The notes under the pieces were generated by a model. It saw nothing but the letters and a program-made list of their open reading frames with translations. It was not told where the DNA came from and did no database searches. From contig JAEUBA010000067.1 of NCBI GenBank assembly GCA_018257865.1, positions 107,616 to 171,615 on the forward strand: DNA of 64,000 nucleotides. The letters run 5' to 3'. Below are positions 34,861-44,876 of the stretch, in pieces. Position numbers and translations under genes: made by a program. This DNA comes from Stereocaulon alpinum (Eukaryota; Ascomycota; Lecanoromycetes; Lecanorales; Stereocaulaceae). Numbering within the stretch: the first letter of the stretch is position 1; every line of letters starts with the position of its first letter.

Positions 34861-35872
34861 ATGGCTCCCATCACGGACGAAACGGTGGAGTCCCTCCGAG
34901 AAACCATTCGCCAGCTCGAGTCGCGTGTGCACCAATTGGAGTCAAAGATGGTGGGAGGTGACGGATCATCGCAGCCAAAGAGAAGCTTGAAATCCATACG
35001 CATGATCCTAATGGGTCCTCCGGGCGCCGGTGAACTCCCGATGGCACGAGAAGCCTTTGCGGCCTAACGCTTACTTGTCTATAGGCAAGGGAACACAAGC
35101 ACCAAAGATACAAGAGAAATACTGCGCTTGCCATCTGGTAGGTGGTAATCCCTGCAGCTCGGACTGAATCTTCGGTAGAGTGGTACTTACGATTGGTACA
35201 GGCGACGGGGGACATGCTACGATCTCAGGTAGCTAAGAAGACGCAGCTCGGACGGGAAGCCAAGAAAATCATGGACCAGGGAGGACTCGTCAGCGACGAG
35301 ATCATGATCAATATGATCAAGGGAGAGTTAGAGAATAACCGGGATTGCAAGCAAGGGTACGCATTATAGAGCCCCCAGAGGAGCCGCTGCTGACATCCGC
35401 ACACAGCTTCATTCTTGACGGCTTCCCACGAACAGTCGCGCAAGCTGAACGCCTGGATGAGATGCTAACAGCGAAAGACCAAAAGCTACAACACGCTATC
35501 GAGCTACAGATCGATGACGGCCTCCTCGTATCAAGAATAACAGGACGACTCGTCCATCCCGCGTCCGGCCGCTCATACCACAAGATCTTCAACCCACCAA
35601 AGGAAACAATGAAAGATGATGTGACTGGCGAGCCATTGATCCAGAGATCAGATGACAACGCCGACACGCTGAAGAAGCGCCTGTCTACCTACCACGCCCA
35701 AACCTCGCCAGTCGTCGCATACTACCAGAAGACCGGGATCTGGAAGCCAATAGATGCAAGTCAAGAGCCAGGGCAGGTATGGAAGAGTTTGTTGGGCGTG
35801 TTTGGAGATGACAAGGCTTCAAGTACAAGTACGACTGGCAGCCTGCTTAGCAGAATTGGGCTGAAAGGCTAG
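34861..35872 (+). CDS. ADK1: Adenylate kinase, long type
   Basis: Four exons (34861-35029, 35085-35137, 35202-35356, 35407-35872) give 280 residues. The P-loop MILMGPPGAGKGTQ is rebuilt across the first intron. CHLATGDMLR, FILDGFPRT, ITGRLVHPASGRSYH and RSDDNADTLKKRL follow. The family-typical LID domain insert is present, so this is a long AK that interconverts ATP, ADP and AMP. The first 45 residues form a short coiled-coil extension (ESLRETIRQLESRVHQLESK) that yeast Adk1 lacks. The start MAPITDETVE fits fungal homologues. The in-frame ATG at 34708 adds a basic, hydrophobic and nearly acid-free 51-residue stretch that could be an alternative mitochondrial presequence. Confidence 0.93.
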
Positions 35873-38425
35873 GCATTACTTCGAAATTCCTCGATCTGTG
35901 GCACCTGCGTTGAATGTGCCCTCGAGCGGCAAAAGCAAGATATAGAGCATTTGGGCGACATAATGACGATGTAATAGGGGGACGCTTCATGTGTGCCGTC
36001 AAGTCGAGCATGGTCGTCTGTAGTGCATCTACTACGCCTTGTGCTCTGTATATTACATGTATTCTTCAACGATTGCTTGTAAAGTCCAGAAAATCAATTC
36101 CATTGCTGAGAAGTTATACATATACAGATGCCTCTACCAAAAAATAAGTCTCTATCCGTGTCCAGTGCCATGACTATTTATTTTGAATAGTACTAATCTC
36201 ACCACTATCAAGTCTAGTAACAGTACACAAGCAGACCATCCCTATAAGCCCTCTATAAAAGCCCAAAAGCCCTTCGACCATGTCGAAAAACTATACAGCA
36301 ACTCGCCGTCAACCGCGGCACCCCAAAATTGCATAATCTGCCAAGAATGGGGAAACAAAGTGAATGCATTTCTCAAAGTATGACCGCTACTGCTCCTGTG
36401 ACAATGAAATTTTCCTTGACGTTACCACTGTATAGTTCGACCCATGCTCATCCACCATCTAATGACAGAGCCTGTCTTGATACAACCTTAGTGATTCAAA
36501 TCATGGAAAGGTATAACTACTGCTGGTAACAATGCAGAGCACTCATATTAAAGCCCTTTATGATGTGGGAGTGGTATTGCTACTCCGAACAAGACACCCT
36601 TTGTTCAATGCCATCGAACATACCTCCATATGTAGATTCCGCGAGCTCCGAACAGACTATGCCGTGTGAGACATGCTCTGCATGATTCAGTGGTTCAATG
36701 CTCTCTACCCTATCATTGCTGCTACTCATGAGAACAAAATCTCATAAAGTCAGCAAATTCATGGACGTGAACATGCAACCTCTTTGAAAACTGCTCATCA
36801 TAAAATTTTCCAGCCAAACAGACATACGGCGTAGCAGATCAGCAGCCCACATGCGATCATAGTATATCCGCTGCGTCTCTTTCCCAGGCGTCATGTGTTA
36901 CCCGTGATCATCTAAACCGCTGCGGTAGTTCCTGCCACCTCACCCCATTGATCCTTTCATAATCATCCTGTTCCAATCCTTCAGAGGCCAACCTTGCAGG
37001 GCGCTTTGTTTGAGGTGTGATGCGAGTGAGGCAACGTCTCTAATTGTTAGCCAATGTCAAATCTTGGTGGTTGCGCAGGAAGACGATTCGAAGTGGGAGT
37101 TTGGTCCAAAGAATCATGGATGATGACACATGATAGGTGAGGGACGCCTCTCGGCCTACAATGCAGACGCCCCTGGTGTGATGATGAACTGATCTGTGTC
37201 CTCCATGGACTGCTGTTACTGCTGCTAGGGAATTCATAGGAGTGCACGAAGCAGTGTTTGTGAAGGAGTAAAAGGCCGTGCCTATGCTCATTCAGTAACA
37301 AAGCATGAGCCTAACCACCGATCTGCTAGTAACGAATTGTCGCCATACACAGAAGATCTTGCAGCGGCGAGTAGGAACATAAAGCACATTATTTATCTCC
37401 CAATTATTATTGCATGTGCTTATGTGGATAAGGACTGCACATGGACGAGCAATACTTGCGACGAAACATTCGTTCCACATTCCCATGACTTCCCTATCTA
37501 ACCATCCGCCCGGTCCAACTGGGAGGTAGCAGGAACACCCGTACAAAATGAGTCAAAAAGTTGGCTTTGGCAAACGTAAACACAGATAACATTGGTACCT
37601 AGGTTAGGCTGCTGAGTACTGTATTGAGAAAGATTGGGCGTCTGCCTCGGAAGGTCGACGATTCAGATCTTCTTGCGAGCCACTCATGGCTCCAGAACGG
37701 GGAGATGTCTGAATTATCTTGACACCACCGTGCCCAGCTCGCAGTATGCTGATCCAGGCAGTTTATATGTACACAACGTTGCAACAATATTGGATCAGAG
37801 TCCACTCCTTCTTTACAGTGTGAGACTGCTGCTGCTGATGAGGAGGAGGAGAAAGGTGCATAAGCAAGTAAAGCTTGAGGCGAACACTGCAGCCGCTTTA
37901 CTCACTGATTCCCATTGGCAGCCTGGAGAACCCACACATATACAGGCCATCTTGCAACCAAGAAGTCTGCTGCATCTTCTCCTTGCAAAGCTGCTTGTCG
38001 TGCTTTTGAAATAGAGAATAGCCAAAACCCACAAGGAATCTTCAAACCTGACTGCCAACTCCGGGCTTAACGTTGAACCACTAGCCAGCCCCTTGCCTAC
38101 CGATCCAGCAGCCCACACATAGAGAAGTTTCCAGACAAGCAGTCCTATGCTCCATCCGATTCGGCGCTCAACGTTTATTGACAGAGCTTCCTGCCATTGC
38201 CCCCGACAACACACGCTGGCCCTTCTAAACGCGAAGAATCGCGCTAGTGCTGTCTTCTTCTGTCTTCTTCTGTTCACTTCCTCCCAACTCTTTCACATCA
38301 TCAATCGTCAAACGTCTTCAACCACAATCGTCAATAACTGGTTGATTTCATCAAATTTTCATTCAAACTAACACTTACAGCCTCGCGAGGCTGCTCACCT
38401 GCATCAGGCAGGTTAGCCGGACAAT
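35873..38425. other. Large gene-free stretch
   Basis: 2.5 kb without a supported gene. The open frames (up to 154 codons) are antisense to each other and match nothing I know. From about 38250 the sequence becomes pyrimidine-rich (CTTCTTCTG words), as for the leader of the gene that follows. Confidence 0.5.
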
Positions 38426-38472
38426 GTAAGTTAGCTGTCGATCATTGATTTCATGTTACCTCCTCTTCTCAG
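38426..38472 (+). other. Probable 5'-leader intron
   Basis: GTAAGT donor and CTTCTCAG acceptor 47 bp apart, just ahead of the repeat region. If spliced, it removes the ATG at 38453. Confidence 0.5.
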
Positions 38473-38696
38473 TGAAGAGATAATAACAATACTTCCCCTC
38501 CTCCATCAAGATCATCCTCTACAGATTGAGGAAAGACCTCCACTCTGCCACCAACACAATCTCTCCTTTCACCTCCAACACTTGCATATCCTCTTTCATC
38601 CTACACCTCCCTCAGCGTATCAATATCATCAACACCTTTCACCTCAAAACCTCAACTGATTTGCCTCACCAGGGCTCCTCGCACTCCTAGTCGAGG

Positions 38697-39090
38697 TCCT
38701 AGACCCGAGATCAGCTGGCCAGTTCCTGGCACCTTCGAGCACATCGCAGGCAACACAAACGTCGACGCCGCTATCCCCATCGTTCAAGCTCCGAGACCTA
38801 CCATCAGCAGGCCAGTTCCTGGCACCTTCGAGCACATCGCAGGCAATACCGACGTGAACGCCGCGACTCCGATCATTCAAGCTCCGAGACCCACCATCAG
38901 CAGGCCAGTTCCTGGCACATTCGTACACATCGCAGGCAATACAAACGTCAACGCCGCGACTCCGATCATTCAAGCTCCGAGACCCACCATCAGCAGGCCA
39001 GTTCCTGGCACATTCGTACACATCGCAGGCAATACCGACGTGAACGCCGCGACTCCGATCGTTCAAGCTCCGAATCCCGCCATCAGCAAC
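38697..39090 (+). repeat. Four-copy 93-bp tandem repeat
   Basis: Anchor word GCCAGTTCCT recurs at 38718, 38811, 38904 and 38997, exactly 93 bp apart. Copies are very similar; each encodes 31 residues (PVPGTFEHIAGNT core) in the frame of the gene downstream. Confidence 0.92.
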
Positions 39091-39156
39091 CCGTCTCATC
39101 TCACTTCGCCCAAAACCTCAAACAACACTAACACCATCAACAACAACGACAGCGAC

Positions 39157-40278
39157 ATGGCTACTCATCCGAACCAGGGCCAGGATGCCCTGAAACCAAT
39201 CAATACCAAGCGTACCATGCCATCAGCCCCTGGGCTGCCCTCCTTCTGGTCCGACAACATGAACCGTGCCATCGCCCACATGGAGGGTGAGAGCATCGAT
39301 TATGAGAAGATGGTGCCGAGACTGAAAGCATGGTTCCCTCAGCTTACCAATGTGAGTTCCTTCTGTTCTGTCGGTCGGATCAACTCTTCCACATGATCCG
39401 GCAACTTATCCAGCTCTCACTGACACTTCGTACAGGTGGTTATTACTGGAGCTAGCCTTGAGAAGCAGTGCCAGATGCTCGAATTCATGGACAACAACTA
39501 CTTCAAGGAGGCCTCTTTTGAACGTGTCAAACGTCTCAAGGCGGCAGGCATCCCTGTCGATGAGTATGATAAGAACAAGTATCCTATCGAAGCGCCCGTA
39601 AGTCCCTTTCAACGCATGCTCAAGTCTCTGAAAGCGTATAGTCCTGACTGAGGTGCCCAGAAAATGATGAGCGATCTAGAGCTCTTTGGCGATGACTCAC
39701 CTATGACGGGGGCCCTTGCTCTTGGTGCTACCGCTGAGGATTATGATAACGACCCCTATGCACCTAAGTTCGGCAACATGAGCGTGAATGACATGAAAGT
39801 GAACGACAAAAAGGGAAAGCTTCAGCCAGACCCGGCGGCCAAGGCGGAGTCCGATGAGAGGAAGGCCTCCATGTTTGGCACCAAGATGACCCCTTTGAAT
39901 GTCAAGCGTGCACTTAGGGGCTATAGGTTCGGTGAGGTCGCTGAAGGGGGCCGCGGCCCTCGTAAGGAGAACCGTGTGTCCATCCAGGTCCCCGGTACCG
40001 AGGACATGGAGGGAGACATATGTGCCGAATTCGACGCTATGAACACTCACCATGTCCTGGAAGGAGACCCATCTTATCCAATCAACAATCAACACAGCGG
40101 GAAAGACACAATCGAGCCTAGCCGTTCAACTAATTCATATCCCCTTGCCGATATGTCCAACAATCGCTCCAGCCCCCCAAAGACCCTCCCAGCCACACCT
40201 GGAATGGAGGCAGCCCTAGAGCGTCGTCGCCTGCGTGATGAGGAGCGTCGTCAGGGTGGGAACTTCCATGGACAGTGA
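39157..40278 (+). CDS. Unrecognised protein, repeat-bearing N-terminus possible
   Basis: Three exons from the first ATG (39157-39351, 39436-39597, 39661-40278) give 324 residues. Nothing here matches a family I know. Visible parts: a short polar start (MATHPNQGQDALKP); a compact helical stretch FWSDNMNRAIAHMEGESIDY; VVITGASLEKQCQMLEFMDN across the first intron; an acidic low-complexity centre; and a basic C-terminus (EAALERRRLRDEERRQGG). The same frame is open upstream through the four 31-residue repeats back to 38530, but contains no ATG. The repeats are therefore either an N-terminal extension (non-ATG start or a missed upstream exon) or an unusual leader. Start is uncertain; the 3' part is moderately supported by its splice sites. 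Confidence 0.6.
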
Positions 40279-40385
40279 CCGATCTCATAGAGAGTCTCAA
40301 TAGTACGTTACAAACCACCAGACACAGTCACGGTGACTAACCGCTCGTTCTCGACAGCGCTGTGGAAGACACAAATACCTTGAAC

Positions 40386-40813
40386 GACTTCGCCGTCAGC
40401 TCTTTCTATTCTTTATTCGCCTTCAAACACAAGGATTGACTCGCCGTTACTAATTTCTATTCTTGAATCGCCTTCCAACACGATGACTGACTCGCCGTCA
40501 CCGCTTTCCATTCTTTACCCGCCTTCAAACAGAAGGATTAACTTGCCGTCACCTCTTTCCTCGCTTTAGACGTTTTCAAACACGATATCCGACTCGCCGT
40601 CAGCTTTTTCTATTCTTTACTCGCCTTTAAATATAAGGATTAACTCACCGTCACCTCTTTCTATTCTTAAATCGCCTTCAAACACGATGACTGATTCGCC
40701 GTCACCGCTTTCCATTCTTTACCCGCCTTCAAACATAAGGATTAACTTGCCGCCACCTCTTTCCTCGCTTTAGACGTCTTCAAACACGATGACCGACTCG
40801 CCGTCACATCTTC
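40386..40813 (+). repeat. 51-bp satellite organised in 204-bp higher-order units
   Basis: Roughly eight units built around a CGCCGTCA...TTTC...CGCCTTCAAACA core. Successive units differ, but the fourth neighbour matches: cgccgtcagc at 40391 recurs at 40595, and cgatgactga at 40481 recurs at 40685, both 204 bp apart. This lies about 110 bp after the preceding gene's stop codon. Confidence 0.85.
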
Positions 40814-41073
40814 CCTTCTTCACATGTGTTGATAGTATAGCGGTCTTTTAACCAGCTACGAATGCTTTTCTATGGATAAGATCACTCGTGTAGCTAAATC
40901 TTTAGCCAGAACTCAAATAAATCGGATAACGTACTCACTTCTCCATGCGAAGCAACATTACTAGTTTAATCCCCATGCAATAACCTTGAACAGTACGAGT
41001 ATACCCAAAGCTACCTTTTCCGAATGCCTTGGAAGTTGGGACCTATACCGCTCGAACCCCATCTCCACTATTT

Positions 41074-41880
41074 TCACCCACCCCACCCAGCACCCCATCC
41101 AGCCATCTCCTCGCTCCCTACCATTCTTTCCTCAATCATTTCCGCCGCCACTCTCCACCGTTCAGCCAACGCACACGCAAGCAAGTGCTTACAAAGCGGC
41201 ACCTCCCCCTCCCACTCCCCCAGCATCAAGCCTCCCCAACCACATTTCCCTTGCTTGTATCTACGTCTGTCGGCTTCAGCGTAGCCTTCTGGCATATCAA
41301 GCATCTCCTCGTCCTCTTCATTCCTGACACCATGACCATAACCCTGCCCGCGGTCGTAGTCATTCAGGTCTTCGTAGCTGGCGTAGGACGGCGAAAAGGA
41401 TAATGGAACGTTGTAGGCTGAGAATGCGAAGGCCGCACAAGTGCATGACCAAGCCAGCGGGCGGACTTCGTAGTGTGTGCTTCCGATGTCGGCCGTCTTC
41501 GCGTAGCGAGAGCGCCTATCGCTGTGCAAGGAGGCGTTGGATTTTACATAGTACACCACTCTCTGCCTTTGTCTGTTGACAGCTTCTTTTGATCTATTCC
41601 CTTGAGCTATTTTTTCTTCTCCTGTTTCTTCTCCTGTTTCTTCTCCTGTTTCTTCGGCATTACGGGCATCAGGGTTTTCTTTGAGCACGAACCGTGTCAG
41701 TAAGCGCCTGTCAAGGAGATCGAGTGCTGGGAGGAGCAGAGAGGGAAAGATGGCGTGGAGGGTCAGAAGAGTGGGTTTCGAGGCTGCATCGAGAGCGTTG
41801 TCTGCTTGCTCATTCAGAGTGCCGAGGAGCGAGTCTAGGAAGTCTTGTGGGGATGGTAGATGGGAGGGTGGTAGTGGCAT
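41074..41880 (-). CDS. SWIM zinc-finger protein, Sws1/Shu2-like
   Basis: Single exon. A start at 41880 (MPLPPSHLPSPQDFLDSLLG) gives 268 residues; the frame also runs to 42111 with an in-frame ATG, which seems less likely. The C-x-C...C-x-H SWIM motif is visible as RPLAWSCTCAAFAF and later GEVPLCKHLLACALAERW, separated by a variable acidic insert. Fission yeast Sws1 with its SWIM domain forms a Shu-type complex that promotes Rad51-dependent recombination; this homology is inferred from the motif and overall size. An internal (EETG)n run occupies about residues 95-110, encoded by 12-bp repeats. Function by motif only. Confidence 0.7.
   Translation of the reverse strand: MPLPPSHLPSPQDFLDSLLGTLNEQADNALDAASKPTLLTLHAIFPSLLLPALDLLDRRLLTRFVLKENPDARNAEETGEETGEETGEEKIAQGNRSKEAVNRQRQRVVYYVKSNASLHSDRRSRYAKTADIGSTHYEVRPLAWSCTCAAFAFSAYNVPLSFSPSYASYEDLNDYDRGQGYGHGVRNEEDEEMLDMPEGYAEADRRRYKQGKCGWGGLMLGEWEGEVPLCKHLLACALAERWRVAAEMIEERMVGSEEMAGWGAGWGG
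41609..41652 (+). repeat. 12-bp tandem repeat in the SWIM gene
   Basis: TTCTTCTCCTGT units repeated about three to four times on the top strand. On the coding (minus) strand they give Glu-Glu-Thr-Gly repeats. Confidence 0.8.
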
Positions 41881-43080
41881 GTTGATGGTAGCGATGCGGA
41901 GAAGGGGCGGGCCGGAGATGGTACGCAGATGCCTGCCTTTCCAGGCTTCCCCTGAGACGTCCAACTTCCGCATTCCTCTCTCCTTCGGATCATCACAATA
42001 TCTAGTCTTTAGGCTGTCTATACTGTGTGTTTCGAATTTCAAAGGATCGAAGCTTTGCATGAGGAAGCATAGGTTTCTCCTTCGAATGAGAAAAGACTGC
42101 TCTGAACCCAATACTTTCTTGCCTTTTGACGTGACTAGTTCTAACGACCAAAAACTGACAACTGTAAATCTATTCCTCAGCTATAGCAGGTCTATATGTC
42201 ATCACCCAGGTTTCCAGTCTTCTGTCTTTATGTATGTAATTGCGATGGGGTCATCTATGCACTTTTGTTTCGATGCGCTCCTCGTGCTGTCCAAGCTCTG
42301 GGCGTGAAGAACTCGACTTGTTCGAGATAGACTCCTCTCATTGCTCTCATTTCTTGTTTTATGAGCCGCAACTTCTCGCATTCTGAAGCCTGACAATTAG
42401 GAAGCGCCCAGGCAAGTCAACAGCCACATTTGGGCATGTTCGGAGTGTGTCCCAGTCTTCAGCTGCTATGCAACGCTTGCCAAGCAATTTTCGACGGAGG
42501 AATCGAGAGAAGAAATCGAGTACACCTTCTCACTTGTTGAAGGCATAGCACCACCTACCTAACGGCGGTGCGAGTTCCAATTCACAACGATAGTCTTGTG
42601 GTCAAACACAGCTCTGCGATTGGTCCCAAGATCGACGCAAAGTCCCAACAGGCTATACCTTTGCTTTCTCACTGGTATGTGATACTTTACTGCTTTGTAT
42701 TATCAGCTAATGACAGGCCAATCGAGCGTCACATTCTATGAACGTGGCGGGCCCATACAACATTACATTGTGGTTCATGCGAGTTCAGATCTTGGTTGCA
42801 TCGAGTGGAGGCTTTCTTGGCTGCTCGGTGGCGCTGGTTCGCTCATCTTTATACAATCGCGCAAAGTCAGCCTTTCGGTATGGCACGGAGAAGCTACATA
42901 GCAGAGGCTCTTGCTCTGAGATATTACTTCCCTTTCGATACCTTCACAGCCTCGACTACACTCCTTCAAACCCCCAAAAGCGACTGGGCCGGCGAGCTTC
43001 TCGCAACCCATCAAGGCTTCCCACTGGACACTCTGCTCGAATCGCTACTACGACTAAGACTCAACCCTCAAATTTCCTAG
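41881..43080. other. Divergent intergenic region
   Basis: Between the SWIM protein (-) and the lipase (+). If the upstream SWIM start is used, the region begins at 42112. No other gene supported. Confidence 0.45.
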
Positions 43081-44093
43081 ATGTGGTCGAGGATCGTCGT
43101 TCGTGGCCTCCTCCTTGCGACTTTCGCCTCGACTGCTCTTTCGGGGCCGAAAAAACCCGGCGACCCCCCGCGATCGGGAAGTGTGGGTATATCGCAGACC
43201 CTGCTGGACGATTTTGACCTCTTTGCACAATATTCAGCAGCTACATACTGGCCTACAAACAGCAATTCAACAGGAGGTCCGCTGTTATGCGGACCAGGCG
43301 GCTGCCCAGCCCTTCCAGCTAATAATTGTCCACAAGTGGAGGAGGCCAAGGCTTATACTACTCATGAATTTCAGGATACCCCCGACGGTGACGACCATGG
43401 TAAGACAACTTCGCGCTACCTCACCCACTAGCTAGGATCTGACGTTGTCTCACAGGTTACATAGCCATTGACGAGGTCAATAGACTTGTGGTACTTGCGT
43501 TCCGAGGCACTGCAAGCAAGGAGAATTGGAAGCACAATTGGGAATCGATAAAAAAAAATACGGACTACTGCCCAAAATGCAGAGTCCACAGTGGTTTTTG
43601 GGACCAATGGACCCCCATTCGCGAACGACTCGTCAAGAAGGTTCGAGATGCTCACGACAAGTTCCCAGAATTCCGCCTCATCATCACTGGCCATTCTTTG
43701 GGCGGCGCAATTGCAACACTCGCAGCTGCCGACATCCGCAAGATAGATGTTGACCCGTGGTACTTGACAAACACGGAACTCTTCACATTTGGCAGCCCTC
43801 GCCTTGGGAACAAGCATACAGCACGATTCCTTTCAAAACAGTCGACGCTCTCCTATCGTGTCACTTCTATGAACGACCCTATTCCCAATCTGCCTTTTCA
43901 TGCTTTCGGGTATTGGCACACACAGCCTGAGTACTGGATTATGCGGAACCCTGATGCTCCTGAGCGAAATGATATCATGGTAGTGACTGGGTATAACAAC
44001 AATCTGGGCAACAGGGGACACAAGAGTCTGAAAAAAAAGATACATAATGTTTACTTTGGGCGGATAGGGAGTTGTGGTGACGAAAAGCATTGA
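43081..44093 (+). CDS. Secreted class-3 lipase
   Basis: Two exons (43081-43399, 43456-44093) give 318 residues. Residues 1-20 (MWSRIVVRGLLLATFASTAL) form a signal peptide. The alpha/beta-hydrolase core shows VLAFRGTASKENWKHNW, the nucleophile elbow ITGHSLGGAIATLAA with its serine, the aspartate in TSMNDPIPNLP, and the histidine in AFGYWHTQPEYW. The mature N-terminal part carries several cysteines for disulfides. Members split fatty-acid or feruloyl esters outside the cell. Exact substrate is not visible. The splice join DHG/YIAIDE is exact. No sign of decay. Confidence 0.9.
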
Positions 44094-44876
44094 ACTGCTT
44101 TGTGCCCATACGGAGTTTTGGAGACGAAGCCAACGCGCTGGCTGAGGCAGCGTCAACCCAGTCTCCCTAGGAGTGCGACTGACAAAGACTGGCAAGGCTT
44201 TTGTTCTTTAAGTCTCGGATTTTTGCTTTGGTGCTCTGCTATGTGTGTTAGCTCTTCCTGTATTCATTGTGCGTCACACCTAACATTGTAGAATGAGGCT
44301 CTGTTACTATTGTCATTGATGCTGACCATCTCACACGTTACATGCTACTCGGTTCAAGTTACTCCGTTGATGTGGCGGTCTAATTCTTTAGTACACTTGA
44401 TCAGGAGCATTCTTCAACTAGGCTTGATGGGCCATTTCAAACCCTTTCGATAGGGGCTTTGCGTCGAAGTCGGGCCGGACATGTAAGTGAATAGAGTGTA
44501 CGAGGCGTCAGTCTGCTATAGCGCAAGTATGATTGTGAGGAGGAGAGGCGGTCAAAGCTGTTATCGTACAGGCCCTGCTGCCGCGTGCAGTAGGGGTCAA
44601 GTAACATTTATCCAGGATCTGAAGACCCAGTACGATCACAGTCGCCCTTGGGATCATTCAGTTTGATTTTCCGTTGAAAGAACAATCAGTCTCGGAAGTA
44701 GATGGTTTTTGCTTGGATTGAGCGCAGAGTATGCTATGTTATATACACGTTGACAAAGAGACCAGCTCTTTGTTCACTCAAATGAAAAAGGAAGACATCA
44801 TTACTGCTATCTCGCTATGAATGGACACTGTTCAAACAGCTATGCTATACAATATCGCGCCCCTTCCTCAAACATC
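44094..44876. other. Convergent intergenic region
   Basis: Tail-to-tail space between the lipase and the ubiquitin protease. Nothing coding seen. Confidence 0.5.

Noticed and set aside
37813..38277. 154-codon minus-strand frame
   Set aside because: No recognisable motif, overlapping other frames on the opposite strand, and no supporting splice or start context.
38697..39090. CRISPR-like array
   Set aside because: Repeats are 93 bp and contiguous, with no unique spacers; and the host is a fungus.
38644..39099. 151-codon minus-strand frame over the 93-bp repeats
   Set aside because: It exists only because the repeat unit is a multiple of three without stops on either strand; nothing supports it as a gene.
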